64,000 nt of DNA from Luteibacter yeojuensis (GCF_000964085.1 NZ_JZRB01000023.1:60724-124723); one strand, 5' to 3'; shown: positions 28,027-37,296, numbered from the stretch's first letter. A program made the numbers and translations. The notes: generated by a model not told the origin, from the sequence alone.

Positions 28027-29419
28027 GCAGCATCCACCCATCGAGCGTGCCTGGCGGCAGGTAGGCCCAGGCCTGCTGGCCGTTCACCGTGCGCACGATG
28101 TAGTAATCGCGGCGCGTGTCGGCGCCATCCCACCAGCCGCTTTCGATGCGCTCCGGGCCGGCCAGCACGGCGACCGGCTCGGGGCGCATGGGCTGCGGGC
28201 GTGGCAGCAGCCACAGCGGCCGGCGGCCGCGCGGCAGGCCGGTGGTGGCCGTGGGCACGCCATAGCGCGACGCGCGTTCCGGCCGGTGGTCGTTCACCAC
28301 CATGAGCTGGCGCAGCGCGGCATCGCCCAGCCGCGCGCGCAGGCGCTCGTCGAGCGTGGGCCAGTCGAGGCCATCGCCGCGGATGGGCTCGAACAGATCG
28401 CGCACCGGCGGCCGGAACACCGGCAGTTCATCGGCGTGCAGCTCGATGGCGCGCGCGGGCGCCGGCAGCGTGGCGCGTTCCAGGCGCGTGCGTGCCAGTT
28501 CGAACAGGCGCTCGGCATCGCGTTGCGGCGCGGCCATGGCCACGGTGATGCGCGTGGTTTCGCCCCGGGCGTGTTCCAGCGTGAGCGTGAAACGCTGCAC
28601 GCCGCCATCGCGCGCCGCCAGCAGGTTGGCCAGCGCACGGGTGAGCCGGCGCAGGGGGAACAGCAGCGGCTGGCTGCCGTCGAGCTCCGCGTCGAACTCG
28701 ATCTTCTGCAGGAAGCTGGCGGGTGGCTGCCACGCGGGTAGCGCATCGGCAGCCTGCCCACGGATGCGGTCGAGCCAGCTCACGCCCGCGCGGCCGATGC
28801 GCCGGGTGAGTTCGGGGCGGGGCAGGCGGAACACGTCGTCGAGCCGGCGGAAACCCATGGCGTGCAGGCCGCTGATGGCGGTGGCGGGCAGGCCACTCTG
28901 CGTGAGCGGCAGGGCGCCCAGCATGCGGACAACGCCTTGCCGCTCGGGGATGACCATGCCATCGGCCGTGGCGGCGAAGACCCAGGAGGCCGAAGCGAAC
29001 GGCGTGGCGGCCAGCGTATGCGGGTGGCCCTGTTCCACGAGCCCCCCTCGGACGCGGTCGGCGAGCACGGGCCAGCCATCGAACAGGCGCAGGCTGGCGC
29101 CTACCTCCATGAGGATGGCGTTGGGCGGCACGAGGCTTACATGGCCGCTGAACTGGTAACACCAGGCGGCGAGCTCGGCGAGAAGGCGTTTCTCGGCCTC
29201 GCGGTCGCGAGGGCGTACCTCGAGCGCGGGGCATAACGCGCGTGCGGCCGCGATGCTCTGCCCACGACGCACGCCCTGGGCGCGGGCGTCATCGTTGGCG
29301 GTGGCGATCAGCCGCTGGCGGGCGTGGGTATCGAGGAGGGCGGAGGGGCCTGCCTCCGGTGCCACGGCGAAGGCGGCGGAGAACGCCAGGCCGGGAAAAC
29401 GGAGACAGGCCCAAAGCAT
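28010..29419 (-). CDS. imuB: ImuB, Y-family polymerase-like mutasome protein
   Basis: A 469-residue protein starting MLWACLRFPGLAFSAAF, the usual ImuB opening. The Y-family fold is present (AFAVAPEAG, AQGVRRGQSIAAARALCP, ILMEVGASLRLFDG), but the acidic catalytic residues of true Pol IV/V are not seen at the expected places, as known for ImuB, which acts as a clamp-binding hub for DnaE2. A C-terminal region contains the DYYIVRTVNGQQAWAYLPPG segment. It overlaps dnaE2 by 17 bases; a strong hairpin separates it from imuA. The frame is open upstream, but that part overlaps imuA and looks non-coding. Confidence 0.93.
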   Translation of the reverse strand: MLWACLRFPGLAFSAAFAVAPEAGPSALLDTHARQRLIATANDDARAQGVRRGQSIAAARALCPALEVRPRDREAEKRLLAELAAWCYQFSGHVSLVPPNAILMEVGASLRLFDGWPVLADRVRGGLVEQGHPHTLAATPFASASWVFAATADGMVIPERQGVVRMLGALPLTQSGLPATAISGLHAMGFRRLDDVFRLPRPELTRRIGRAGVSWLDRIRGQAADALPAWQPPASFLQKIEFDAELDGSQPLLFPLRRLTRALANLLAARDGGVQRFTLTLEHARGETTRITVAMAAPQRDAERLFELARTRLERATLPAPARAIELHADELPVFRPPVRDLFEPIRGDGLDWPTLDERLRARLGDAALRQLMVVNDHRPERASRYGVPTATTGLPRGRRPLWLLPRPQPMRPEPVAVLAGPERIESGWWDGADTRRDYYIVRTVNGQQAWAYLPPGTLDGWMLHGWFA

Positions 29420-29436
29420 GGCTGCGATGACGTGGC

Positions 29437-29494
29437 AAAAAAGAGGCGCCCGGCATGGTGGCGGATGAGGGACGACACCATGCCGGGCCTGCCT
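29437..29494 (-). terminator. hairpin and T-run between imuA and imuB
   Basis: On the minus strand a perfect 13-base stem (arms 29476-29488 and 29448-29460, 15-base loop), extendable by four pairs past a small bulge, is followed by C and six Ts (29437-29442). It begins at the last base of the imuA stop codon. By form this is an intrinsic terminator or attenuator inside the operon. Confidence 0.75.
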
Positions 29495-30129
29495 CAGGCC
29501 CGCATGCGCAGCAGCGGAGCGGTGGTGGTCAGCAGGCCACGCGACTTGAGGACATCCACGTAGGTGGCCTCGTCGCTGTTGCTGACCTTGAGACGGAGGG
29601 CGGCCGGGCTGTTTTCCGCGGCGTGCCCGGCGGAGCGGAACACCATGGCGCAGGCATCGCCGCTTTCGGCCGCGAGCTGCAGGCGGCGCAGGCTGCGGTA
29701 GTCGATATCCGGCAACCAGCCGACGACGGCGCCACAGCAGCCGGAGCGCAGGCACTGTTCCATGCTCCACGCGGCCTCGGTGGAACCGGCGTGGATTTCG
29801 TGCAGGAAGCGGAGGTCGACGCCGGCCGCGGCGAGCGCGGGGGCATAGGGCTGGTACGGCGGCGCCACGAAGATGACGCGGCGATGCTCCTGGGTGAGCG
29901 CGGCGAGCGCAGGCATGACCAGGTCGAGCTCACCCAGGCCATCGTGTTCGAACAGGATTTCGCTGACGGCGCCCTGCGGCCAGCCGCCACCGGGCAGGCG
30001 GCCATCGAGCGAGGCCCAGCCCGTGGACAGCGCGCGCACGCGCGGCTGGCGATCGGCCGAACGGCGCCAGATACCGGGATGATCCAGGACCTGGGCCAGG
30101 TTGGAGGTAGCGGAGGCGATGGCATTCAT
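29494..30129 (-). CDS. imuA: ImuA, translesion synthesis RecA-like protein
   Basis: A 211-residue RecA/SulA-like protein. It has the N-terminal region typical of the family (WRRSADRQPRVRALSTGWASLDGRLPGGGWPQGAVSEIL) followed by a degenerate RecA core (LDLVMPALAALTQEHRRVIFVAPP, GAVVGWLPDIDYRSLRRLQLAAE). It is a partner of ImuB and DnaE2 in the damage-induced mutasome. Its ATG is three bases after the lexA stop, so the two are translationally close. A hairpin with a T-run follows directly after its stop. Confidence 0.93.
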   Translation of the reverse strand: MNAIASATSNLAQVLDHPGIWRRSADRQPRVRALSTGWASLDGRLPGGGWPQGAVSEILFEHDGLGELDLVMPALAALTQEHRRVIFVAPPYQPYAPALAAAGVDLRFLHEIHAGSTEAAWSMEQCLRSGCCGAVVGWLPDIDYRSLRRLQLAAESGDACAMVFRSAGHAAENSPAALRLKVSNSDEATYVDVLKSRGLLTTTAPLLRMRA

Positions 30130-30132
30130 GGC

Positions 30133-30759
30133 TCAGGTCCTGCGGATGATGCCGACGTAACGGCCTTCGATGGCGAAGGCGTGGCGGCGGGGGTCGACTT
30201 CGATGGGCCGGAAATCCGGGTTCTCTGGCAGCAGCAGGAGGCGATCGCGCTCGTGCCTGAGGCGCTTCACCGTCACTTCGTCGTCGAGGCGGGCGACGAC
30301 GATCTGGCCATCGTTGGCGGTGGCCGTGCGGTGCACGGCCAGGAGATCGCCATCGAGGATGCCGACATCGCGCATGCTCATGCCCACGACGCGCAGGAGG
30401 TAATCGGCCCGGGGGTGGAACATGGCCGGGTCGATTTCCAGTTGCGATTCGATGTTCTCTTCCGCCAGGATCGGCGAACCGGCGGCGACACGGCCGATGA
30501 GCGGCAGCTCGTTGAGCGTGGCGGCGCGGATGGCGGCGACGTTGCCCGAGGGCAGGCGCAGGCCGCGATGTTGCGGCGAGCGCTCCAGCACGCCCTTGCG
30601 CACCAGCGACTCCACGCAGGCCTGCGCGGAGCTGTGGCTGGGGAAGCCCAGGGCATCGGCGATCTCGCGCAGCGTGGGGGGCAGGCCTTCGGTCTGCAGG
30701 TATTCCCGCAGGAAGTCGAGGGTCTTCTGCTGTCGCTCGGTGAGGTTCGGCGTCGTCAT
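30133..30759 (-). CDS. lexA: LexA repressor
   Basis: A 208-residue SOS repressor. The N-terminal winged HTH (TERQQKTLDFLREYLQTEG, PTLREIADALGFPSHSSAQACVESL) is followed by the autocleavage site Ala93-Gly94 (VAAGSP) and the Ser128 (VGMSMRD) and Lys165 (EVTVKRL) dyad, 37 residues apart as in E. coli LexA. The HTH lacks the classical RSPNAA of E. coli LexA, in line with the second LexA type found with imuAB-dnaE2 cassettes. It heads the mutasome operon and is probably autoregulated through the palindrome at 30761-30774. Confidence 0.95.
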   Translation of the reverse strand: MTTPNLTERQQKTLDFLREYLQTEGLPPTLREIADALGFPSHSSAQACVESLVRKGVLERSPQHRGLRLPSGNVAAIRAATLNELPLIGRVAAGSPILAEENIESQLEIDPAMFHPRADYLLRVVGMSMRDVGILDGDLLAVHRTATANDGQIVVARLDDEVTVKRLRHERDRLLLLPENPDFRPIEVDPRRHAFAIEGRYVGIIRRT

Positions 30760-30760
30760 G

Positions 30761-30774
30761 TGTACATTTGTACA
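30761..30774. promoter_or_regulatory. putative LexA operator (TGTACATTTGTACA)
   Basis: A palindrome TGTAC-N4-GTACA located just one base before the lexA start codon and overlapping its -10 region. Its form agrees with the GTAC-N4-GTGC operator reported for Pseudomonas putida LexA2 (established knowledge from memory). Confidence 0.75.
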
Positions 30775-30795
30775 TAACGCCGGGGCGGTGTGCAA
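30767..30795 (-). promoter_or_regulatory. putative lexA-imuAB-dnaE2 promoter
   Basis: TTGCAC (30790-30795) and TACAAA (30767-30772) on the minus strand, 17 bases apart. The -10 box lies inside the putative LexA operator, as expected for a repressed promoter. The transcript would have a very short leader. Confidence 0.5.
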
Positions 30796-30956
30796 GTGGC
30801 TCAGGTGGCTACGGTCATTCTCAAATGAGGAAGGCCTACAAAGCCCCGGAAATATCGAGGAATTTTCCTACGCGACGTGAGGGCGAAGGCCTATCGAAGT
30901 GGGGTGCGGAAACCGGGAAGCTAGGCCTGTTGCCACCCGACGGAGCCTTTCATGCC

Positions 30957-31229
30957 ATGAGCGTCATGCCACCCGACCCCATTCATCTCGCCGATCCCGC
31001 CATCGGCCACCATGCCCCCCTCGATGCCCGCGTCAGCAAGCTGGAAACCGCTATGGACTACGTCCGCGACGATATCCGCAACCTCCGCCTCGAGCTGCGG
31101 GATACCCGCAACGAACTCCGCGGTGAAATCCACGATGTCCGCACCGACGTGCGGCTTGTCCTGGGCTCCCTCATCACGGTTGGCCTCGGCCTGGCCGGCA
31201 TGATGGCCAAGGGTTTCCACTGGCTGTGA
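30957..31229 (+). CDS. small coiled-coil, membrane-anchored protein
   Basis: A 90-residue protein starting at MSVMPPDPIHLADPAIGHHA. A GGAG lies about 11 bases upstream of this ATG; a second ATG three codons later is also possible. Residues 25-65 form a charged coiled coil with a repeated DxRxELR pattern (VRDDIRNLRLELRDTRNELR), and residues 67-87 form one membrane helix (VLGSLITVGLGLAGMMAKGF). The layout resembles XhlA-like or other phage/holin-linked small proteins, but no phage genes are near. Function unknown. Confidence 0.7.
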   Translation: MSVMPPDPIHLADPAIGHHAPLDARVSKLETAMDYVRDDIRNLRLELRDTRNELRGEIHDVRTDVRLVLGSLITVGLGLAGMMAKGFHWL

Positions 31230-31244
31230 GGCACGCAGTGGAGG

Positions 31245-31273
31245 TTGCACGTTTGTGCACGTTTACGTACATT
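31245..31273 (+). promoter_or_regulatory. putative promoter of the MFS-HAD-DeoR operon
   Basis: TTGCAC (31245-31250) and TACATT (31268-31273), exactly 17 bases apart and about 30 bases before the MFS start codon. The layout closely mirrors the lexA promoter (TTGCAC-N17-TACAAA). It is overlapped by a LexA-like palindrome. Confidence 0.5.
31246..31259. promoter_or_regulatory. putative LexA-like operator (TGCACGTTTGTGCA)
   Basis: A palindrome TGCAC-N4-GTGCA with the same outer bases, spacing and central TTT as the lexA operator (TGTAC-N4-GTACA). It covers the -35 box and spacer of the promoter. A second half-site pair, GCAC and GTAC six bases apart, follows directly. Confidence 0.5.
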
Positions 31274-31304
31274 GATGCGTATTCTTTGCCTCCACGGAAT
31301 CCGC

Positions 31305-32426
31305 ATGAACCCCACGCGAGCCACGCGGCTTATCTTTTTGCTCTCCGGCGTCGGCATGGCCAGTTGGGCACCCATGGTGCCGTATGCCAAGGCCCGCCTC
31401 GGCCTCGACGACGGCACCCTGGGCCTGGTGCTGCTGTGCATGGGCTGTGGCGCGGCCGCCGCCATGCCGCTCGCAGGCTTCCTCACCCACCGCTTTGGCA
31501 ATCGTGACGTCATTGGCGTCAGTGGCCTCATGGTGTGCCTCGCCTTGCCCCTGCTCACCCTGGCACCGGATGCCTGGGCCCTGGCTGGCGCGCTCCTGTT
31601 CTTCGGTGCCGCGCTGGGTGTCGTCGATGTCTCCATGAACGCCCATGCCGTGGACGTGGAGAAGCTCCGCGGCAAGCCCATGATGTCGGGCTTCCATGGC
31701 CTGTTCAGCGTGGGTGGCCTGGTCGGCTCCGCGGGCATGGCCGCCCTGCTCAAGGCCGGCGCACCACTCACGGGCAGTGCCATCGCCGTGTCGCTCGCGC
31801 TGCTCGTCATCGTGCTCACGCAGTGGCGGCACTTCCTTGTGCGGCATGAAGAAGCCCAGGCCGCATCGCGCGCGCCGTTCCGCATGCCGGGGGGCGCCGT
31901 CTTCCTGCTGGGCTTCCTGTGCATGGTGGTGTTCCTCGCCGAAGGCTCCATGCTCGACTGGAGTGCCGTGTTCCTGCGCTTCTCGCGTGGCTTCGACGCC
32001 TCGTCGGCCGGCCTTGGCTATGCGGCGTTTTCCATCGCCATGGCGGCCTGCCGCCTCATGGGCGATCGCATCACGGCGCATGTCGGCCCCGTCGCCATCG
32101 TCCGCGGCGGCAGCCTCATCGCGGCCGCCGGCTTCCTCGCCGCCACGCTCATCCCATGGGGGCCGGCCGCGCTGCTCGGCTTCGTGCTGGTGGGCATCGG
32201 CGCATCCAACATCGTGCCCGTGCTGTTCAGCGCGGCGGGCCGCCTCGGCGGTGCCTCGCCCGGTGTCGCCATCGCCATCGTCACGGCGCTGGGCTACGCC
32301 GGCATGCTGGCCGGCCCGGCAGGTATTGGCTTCGTGGCCCATCTCAGTACGCTTTCCATCGCGCTGACCGGCGTCGCCGGCCTGCTCGTCATCGTTTCCC
32401 TTTGCGCGTCCATTGCGCGCCGCTGA
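31305..32426 (+). CDS. MFS transporter (YbjJ-like)
   Basis: A 373-residue major facilitator with about twelve membrane segments. The first loop signature (LAGFLTHRFGNRDVIG) and ARLGLDDGTLGLVLLCMGCGAA fit the YbjJ/fucose-permease-like group. The substrate is unknown. The ATG chosen follows the putative promoter; the frame is open 20 codons upstream through that promoter, so an earlier start is unlikely. A HAD phosphatase follows after 13 bases and a DeoR regulator overlaps that, suggesting a small operon for uptake and handling of a phosphorylated compound. Confidence 0.88.
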   Translation: MNPTRATRLIFLLSGVGMASWAPMVPYAKARLGLDDGTLGLVLLCMGCGAAAAMPLAGFLTHRFGNRDVIGVSGLMVCLALPLLTLAPDAWALAGALLFFGAALGVVDVSMNAHAVDVEKLRGKPMMSGFHGLFSVGGLVGSAGMAALLKAGAPLTGSAIAVSLALLVIVLTQWRHFLVRHEEAQAASRAPFRMPGGAVFLLGFLCMVVFLAEGSMLDWSAVFLRFSRGFDASSAGLGYAAFSIAMAACRLMGDRITAHVGPVAIVRGGSLIAAAGFLAATLIPWGPAALLGFVLVGIGASNIVPVLFSAAGRLGGASPGVAIAIVTALGYAGMLAGPAGIGFVAHLSTLSIALTGVAGLLVIVSLCASIARR

Positions 32427-32439
32427 CCGGAGTCTTCCT

Positions 32440-33060
32440 ATGTATGCCAAGCGTGACGTGGTGATCTTCGATTTCGGTGGCGTGCTCGTCGACTGGAACC
32501 CGCGCTACCTCTACCGCAAGCTTTTCGGCGACGACGAAGCCGCCATGGAACGGTTCCTTGCCGAGGTCACCACGCCGGAGTGGAACCTGCGGCAGGATGC
32601 CGGCCGCCCGTGGGAGGAAGCCCTGGCCGAGCTCACGGCGGAGCACCCGCACCATGCCGAGCTCATCGCCGCGTTCCACGAGCGCTGGGAAGAGACGCTC
32701 AGGGGCCCGATCGACGACAGCATCACCATCCTGCACGACCTGAAGAAGGCCGGGCACCCGCTCTATGGCCTCACCAACTGGTCGGGCGAGACGTTTCCCA
32801 TCGCCCGCAAGCGCTACGACTTCTTCAGCTGGTTCGATGGCATCGTGGTATCGGGCGACGAGGGCATGATCAAGCCCGACCCGAAACTCTACGAGACGCT
32901 GCTCGAGCGCTACGACATCGATGCGAAGCGCGCCGTGTTCATCGACGACAACAAGGCCAATGTCGATGCCGCCCATGCGCTGGGCATCCACGGCATCCAT
33001 TTCCATTCGCCCGCGCAGCTGCGCGCCGATCTCGTCGCCCTCGGGTTCCTGCCCAAGTGA
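32440..33060 (+). CDS. HAD-family hydrolase (YihX-like)
   Basis: A 206-residue HAD hydrolase. Motif I is VIFDFGGVLVDWNPRY (nucleophile Asp, with Gly at the usual second Asp, as in YihX-type alpha-glucose-1-phosphatases), motif II TNWSGE, motif III IKPDPKLYETLL and motif IV FIDDNKANVDAA. GGAG precedes the ATG at good distance. It is likely a sugar-phosphate phosphatase. Its stop overlaps the GTG start of the DeoR regulator (GTGA), so translation is coupled. Confidence 0.9.
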   Translation: MYAKRDVVIFDFGGVLVDWNPRYLYRKLFGDDEAAMERFLAEVTTPEWNLRQDAGRPWEEALAELTAEHPHHAELIAAFHERWEETLRGPIDDSITILHDLKKAGHPLYGLTNWSGETFPIARKRYDFFSWFDGIVVSGDEGMIKPDPKLYETLLERYDIDAKRAVFIDDNKANVDAAHALGIHGIHFHSPAQLRADLVALGFLPK

Positions 33061-33824
33061 ACGCGCCGGAATCCACGCTGCCGCGCGAGCGCCAGCACAT
33101 CATCCTCGAGCGCCTGCGCCGCGAGGGGAAGGTCGTGGCCGCCGACCTCGCGCAGGAGTTCCGGGTGTCGGAGGATTCCATCCGCCGCGACCTGCGTGAC
33201 CTCGCATCGCAAGGCCTGTGCCGCCGCGTCTATGGCGGTGCGCTGCTCGCACCGCATGTCGCGCCGCTGGGCGAGCGCCACAACGAGCGCGCCGAACTCA
33301 AGCGCAACCTGGGCCGGGTCGCGGCGTCGCTGGTGGGGGAGGGGCAGATCCTGTTCATCGACGCGGGCTCGACCAACACCGCGCTGGCCAAGGCCTTGCC
33401 AGACCATCGCGGGCTCACCGTGGTGACGAACGCGCCCGACGTGGCCGTGGCCGTGCTGGGCCGCCCGGGCTTCGACGTGGTGTTGCTGGGTGGCAAGCTC
33501 GACCCGCGCATCGGTGGTGCCATCGGCTCGCGCACGTTGCGCCAGGCGCAGGATATCCGCGCGGATTTCTGTTTCCCCGGCGTGTGCGCCATCGACCCGC
33601 GCACGGGCCTGTGGACCATCGACGAAGAAGAAACGATGTTCAAGCAGGCGATCATCGAGGCCAGCGGCGAAACGGTGGCCATCGCCACGCCCGATAAACT
33701 GCGGGCTTCGGCCACGCACCACACGGCGCCGATCAGTGCCGTGACGCACCTGGTGGTGGCGGCCGATACGGAGTGGGAACTGACGGACGCATACCGCGCC
33801 GCCGGCGTGGCAGTGCATCTGTAA
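33057..33824 (+). CDS. DeoR/GlpR-family transcriptional regulator
   Basis: A 255-residue regulator starting at GTG in a GTGA overlap with the HAD gene. An N-terminal winged helix (RQHIILERLRREGKVVAADLAQEF, RVSEDSIRRDLRDLASQGLCRRVYGGA) is followed by the phospho-sugar-binding DeoR C-domain (LFIDAGSTNTALAKAL, VVLLGGKLDPRIGGAIG, KQAIIEASGETVAIATPDKL). It probably controls its own operon in response to a sugar phosphate that the HAD enzyme may remove. The gene ends at a large REP palindrome. Confidence 0.92.
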   Translation: MNAPESTLPRERQHIILERLRREGKVVAADLAQEFRVSEDSIRRDLRDLASQGLCRRVYGGALLAPHVAPLGERHNERAELKRNLGRVAASLVGEGQILFIDAGSTNTALAKALPDHRGLTVVTNAPDVAVAVLGRPGFDVVLLGGKLDPRIGGAIGSRTLRQAQDIRADFCFPGVCAIDPRTGLWTIDEEETMFKQAIIEASGETVAIATPDKLRASATHHTAPISAVTHLVVAADTEWELTDAYRAAGVAVHL

Positions 33825-33837
33825 CCCCAAAAACCAT

Positions 33838-33902
33838 GTGGGAGCGTGCTTGCACGCGATGGGGCTTGCCGTAGCGCCCATCGCGCGCAAGCGCGCTCCC
33901 AC
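33838..33902. repeat. REP palindrome (long inverted repeat)
   Basis: Two 26-base arms (33838-33863 and 33877-33902) differ at only two positions; each starts or ends with GTGGGAGCG or its complement. It sits between the convergent deoR-type gene and ppsA, and could also act as a bidirectional transcript end. The flank AAAAACCAT is shared with the copy at 41219. Confidence 0.8.
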
Positions 33903-33923
33903 GTTTTTCCAGCCGTTCCCTGG

Positions 33924-36296
33924 TTAGCCGGCTTTCTTCTTCGCCAGGCGCAGCCAGGTGTCGACGACGGTATCGGGGTTGAGCGACACCGATTCGATGC
34001 CCTGTTCCATCAGCCACTCGGCCAGGTCGGGGTGATCGGACGGGCCCTGGCCGCAGATGCCCACGTACTTGCCCTTTTCGCGGGCCGTCTTGATGGCCAG
34101 CGCCAGCAGCTTCTTCACCGCCGGGTCGCGTTCGTCGAACAGGTTGGCCACGATGCTCGAATCGCGGTCGAGCCCCAGGGTGAGCTGGGTGAGATCGTTC
34201 GAGCCGATCGAGAAGCCGTCGAAGATATCGAGGAACTCGTCCGCCAGCAGCGCGTTGGACGGCACCTCGCACATCATGATCACCTTCAGGTCGTTCTCGC
34301 CCTGCACGAGGTGGTTGTTGCGCAGCACCTCGATGACCTTGCGGCCCTCGTCGAGCGTGCGGACGAACGGGATCATGACCCACACGTTGTCGAGGCCCAT
34401 GGCCTCGCGTACGTGCTTGACGGCCTTGCACTCCAGCGCGAACGACTCGGCGAAATCGGCCGAGACATAGCGGCTGGCGCCGCGGTAGCCGATCATCGGG
34501 TTCTCTTCGTGCGGCTCGTAGCGCGAGCCGCCGAGCAGGCCGGCGTATTCGTTTGACTTGAAATCGGACAGGCGCACGATGACCGGCTTGGGGTAAACCG
34601 AGGCCGCGATGGTGGCGATGCCCTCGGCCAGGCGGTCGGTATAGAACGAGACCGGATCCTTGTAGCCGGCGATGCGCGCATCGATGCGGGCTTTCGTCTC
34701 GGGATCCTGCTTCGCGTATTCCAGCAGGGCCTTGGGGTGCACGCCGATGTGGCTGGCGATGATCATCTCGAGGCGGGCGAGGCCGATGCCGGCGTTCGGC
34801 AGCATGCCGAAGTCGAAGGCGCGCTCGGGGTTGGCCACGTTCATCATGATCTTGAGCGGCGCCTCAGGCATGGCGCCCAGGTCGGCGGTGATCTTGTCGA
34901 ACTTGAGCAGGCCCTCGTAGATGGTGCCGGTATCGCCCTCGGCGCACGAGACCGTCACTTCGGCGCCATCGGGGATCGATTCCAGCGCGTTGCCGCAACC
35001 CACCACCGCCGGCACGCCCAGCTCGCGGGCGATGATGGCGGCGTGGCAGGTACGGCCGCCACGGTTGGTGACGATGGCCGCGGCGCGCTTCATCACCGGC
35101 TCCCAATCGGGGTCGGTCATGTCGGCGACAAGGACATCGCCCGGCTGCACCTTGTTCATGTCGGCCAGCGACTTGATGACGCGTGCCTTGCCCGAGCCGA
35201 TCTTCTGGCCGATGGCGCGGCCCTGCACCAGTACCTTGCCCTTTTCATTGAGCTGGAAGCGCTCGAGCGTGGTGGCGTGCGAGCGCGACTTCACGGTCTC
35301 GGGGCGGGCCTGCACGATGTAGAGCTTGCCGGTGTTGCCGTCCTTCGCCCATTCGATATCCATGGGGCGGCCGTAGTGCTTCTCGATGATGAGGGCCTGG
35401 CGGGCGAGCTCCTCGACGTCGGCATCGGCGATGCAGAACTGGTGGCGCAGCGTGGAGGGGGTCTCCTCGATACGGACGCGCTCGCCCGGTTGGTCGGAAT
35501 ACACCATGCGCTGCTGCTTGGCGCCCAGGCTGCGGCGGAGCACGGCCGGCTTGCCCGCGTTGAGCGTGGGCTTGAACACGTAGAACTCGTCGGGGTTGAC
35601 GGCACCCTGGACCACCATCTCGCCCAGGCCGTACGAGCCGGTGACGAAGACCACGTCGCGGAAGCCGGATTCGGTGTCGAGCGTGAACAGCACGCCCGAT
35701 GCGCCCACGTCGGAGCGAACCATGAGCTGCACGCCGGCGGAGAGGAACACGTCCTCGTGCTTGAAGCCCTGGTGCACGCGGTAGGCGATGGCGCGGTCGT
35801 TGTAGAGCGAGGCGAAGACCTCCTTCACCTTGTGCAGCACGTCGTCGATGCCGACCACGTTGAGGAAGGTTTCCTGCTGGCCGGCGAACGAGGCGTCGGG
35901 CAGGTCCTCGGCGGTGGCGGAGGAGCGGACGGCCACGGCGATATCGGTGGCGCCGGCATCGTTGCAGAGCTTGGCGTAGGCGTCGCGGATGGCCTGCTCG
36001 AGGTCGGCGGGCAGGGCGGTGTCGACGATCCAGCCGCGGATCTCCTTGCCGCCGCGGGTGAGCTCATCGACATCGTCGACATCGAGCGTGGCCAGGCGTT
36101 CCTGGATGCGCTTCGCGAGGCCGCTCTTTTCGAGGTAGGTGCCGAAGGCGTCGGCCGTGGTGGCGAAGCCACCCGGGACCGAGACGCCCAGTTTCGCCAG
36201 GTTACCGATCATTTCGCCAAGGGAGGCGTTCTTGCCGCCCACCTTGCCAAGGTCGGTCATGCGTAGCGCGTCGAGCCAAAGTACCAGGTCGCTCAA
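33924..36296 (-). CDS. ppsA: phosphoenolpyruvate synthase
   Basis: A 790-residue enzyme converting pyruvate and ATP to PEP, AMP and phosphate in gluconeogenesis. The N-terminal ATP-grasp domain ([30 protein letters not shown]) is followed by the swivelling domain with the catalytic His near residue 415 ([14 protein letters not shown]) and the C-terminal PEP/pyruvate barrel ([35 protein letters not shown]). A TTG start is proposed: it follows GAGGA at seven bases and restores the conserved [18 protein letters not shown] opening; E. coli PpsA has 792 residues. The regulator gene is divergent. Confidence 0.95.
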   Translation of the reverse strand: MSDLVLWLDALRMTDLGKVGGKNASLGEMIGNLAKLGVSVPGGFATTADAFGTYLEKSGLAKRIQERLATLDVDDVDELTRGGKEIRGWIVDTALPADLEQAIRDAYAKLCNDAGATDIAVAVRSSATAEDLPDASFAGQQETFLNVVGIDDVLHKVKEVFASLYNDRAIAYRVHQGFKHEDVFLSAGVQLMVRSDVGASGVLFTLDTESGFRDVVFVTGSYGLGEMVVQGAVNPDEFYVFKPTLNAGKPAVLRRSLGAKQQRMVYSDQPGERVRIEETPSTLRHQFCIADADVEELARQALIIEKHYGRPMDIEWAKDGNTGKLYIVQARPETVKSRSHATTLERFQLNEKGKVLVQGRAIGQKIGSGKARVIKSLADMNKVQPGDVLVADMTDPDWEPVMKRAAAIVTNRGGRTCHAAIIARELGVPAVVGCGNALESIPDGAEVTVSCAEGDTGTIYEGLLKFDKITADLGAMPEAPLKIMMNVANPERAFDFGMLPNAGIGLARLEMIIASHIGVHPKALLEYAKQDPETKARIDARIAGYKDPVSFYTDRLAEGIATIAASVYPKPVIVRLSDFKSNEYAGLLGGSRYEPHEENPMIGYRGASRYVSADFAESFALECKAVKHVREAMGLDNVWVMIPFVRTLDEGRKVIEVLRNNHLVQGENDLKVIMMCEVPSNALLADEFLDIFDGFSIGSNDLTQLTLGLDRDSSIVANLFDERDPAVKKLLALAIKTAREKGKYVGICGQGPSDHPDLAEWLMEQGIESVSLNPDTVVDTWLRLAKKKAG

Positions 36297-36453
36297 AGGA
36301 AGATCCTCACATCGGTTGGGCGGCGGGCCGCGCTGGTAAAAATCGGCGCATTGTCGCGGTGGTATGGTCCAACAACAAGCGGCGTTGCACAAATTTCCCG
36401 GCATTTTGTGGGGTGGATGGTTATGGCGGCGTATTGGTCTTAAGGTGGGAGTC

Positions 36454-37296
36454 ATGGAACCCAGCCCAGGAAACCGTCCGATGCGGCGCACCGTCTTCTT
36501 TATTTCCGATTCCACCGGCATCACCGCGGAGACCATCGGCAACAGCATGCTCACCCAGTTCGACGGGGTGGAGTTCGATACCCACCGGCTGCCCTTCATC
36601 GACAACCCCGCGAAGGCCGAATCGGCGGCCCTGCGCATCAAGACCAAATACGCCCAGGATGGTCAGCGGCCCATCGTGGTGAACACCATGACCTCAAAGG
36701 CCCTTTGCGACATCGTGGCCGGCAGCGGCGCCCTGATGCTGGACGTGTTCGCCCCCTTCATCGACCCGCTGGAGCACGAGCTGGGGGTGAAGCAATCGGG
36801 CGCGGTCAACCGCTCGCACGGCCTGGTGGATTCGGCCCGCTACGAGGCCCGCATCGAGGCCACCAACTACGCGCTGGCCCACGACGATGGCCTGGACGTG
36901 GATTACAACCAGTCCGACGTGGTGCTGGTGGGGGTGTCCCGCTCGGGCAAGACGCCCACGTGCCTTTACATGGCCTTGCATTACGGCGTGTGCGCCGCCA
37001 ATTACCCCCTCACGGACGACGACCTCGACAAGCTCGAACTGCCCATGCGCCTGCGTCCGTACCGCAGCAGGCTGTTCGGCCTCACGATCGACCCCAACCG
37101 CCTGGCCCAGATCCGCGAGCAGCGCCGCCCCGGCAGCCGCTACGCCACGCTGAAGCAGTGCCGCTGGGAGCTGGAGCAGGCGGATCGCCTCATGCGCCGG
37201 GAGAACATCCCGGTCCTCAACACGACGCACACCTCGATCGAGGAAATCTCGAGCAAGATCTTCGAGTACCTCGGCATCGAGCGGCACATGTATTAG
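36454..37296 (+). CDS. ppsR: PEP synthase regulatory protein (bifunctional kinase/pyrophosphorylase)
   Basis: A 280-residue DUF299 protein that inactivates and reactivates PpsA by ADP-dependent phosphorylation and phosphate-dependent removal (family knowledge). Visible are the N-terminal [20 protein letters not shown], the P-loop [10 protein letters not shown] near residue 155 and the late [19 protein letters not shown]. The ATG at 36454 has AAGGTGG just upstream; an internal ATG at 36481 is an alternative. The gene is divergent from ppsA, a standard arrangement. Confidence 0.93.
   Translation: MEPSPGNRPMRRTVFFISDSTGITAETIGNSMLTQFDGVEFDTHRLPFIDNPAKAESAALRIKTKYAQDGQRPIVVNTMTSKALCDIVAGSGALMLDVFAPFIDPLEHELGVKQSGAVNRSHGLVDSARYEARIEATNYALAHDDGLDVDYNQSDVVLVGVSRSGKTPTCLYMALHYGVCAANYPLTDDDLDKLELPMRLRPYRSRLFGLTIDPNRLAQIREQRRPGSRYATLKQCRWELEQADRLMRRENIPVLNTTHTSIEEISSKIFEYLGIERHMY

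Noticed and set aside
29455..30777. 440-codon plus-strand frame across imuA and lexA
   Set aside because: It lies opposite two clear genes, has low-complexity Gly/Ala/Asp composition and no recognisable domain.
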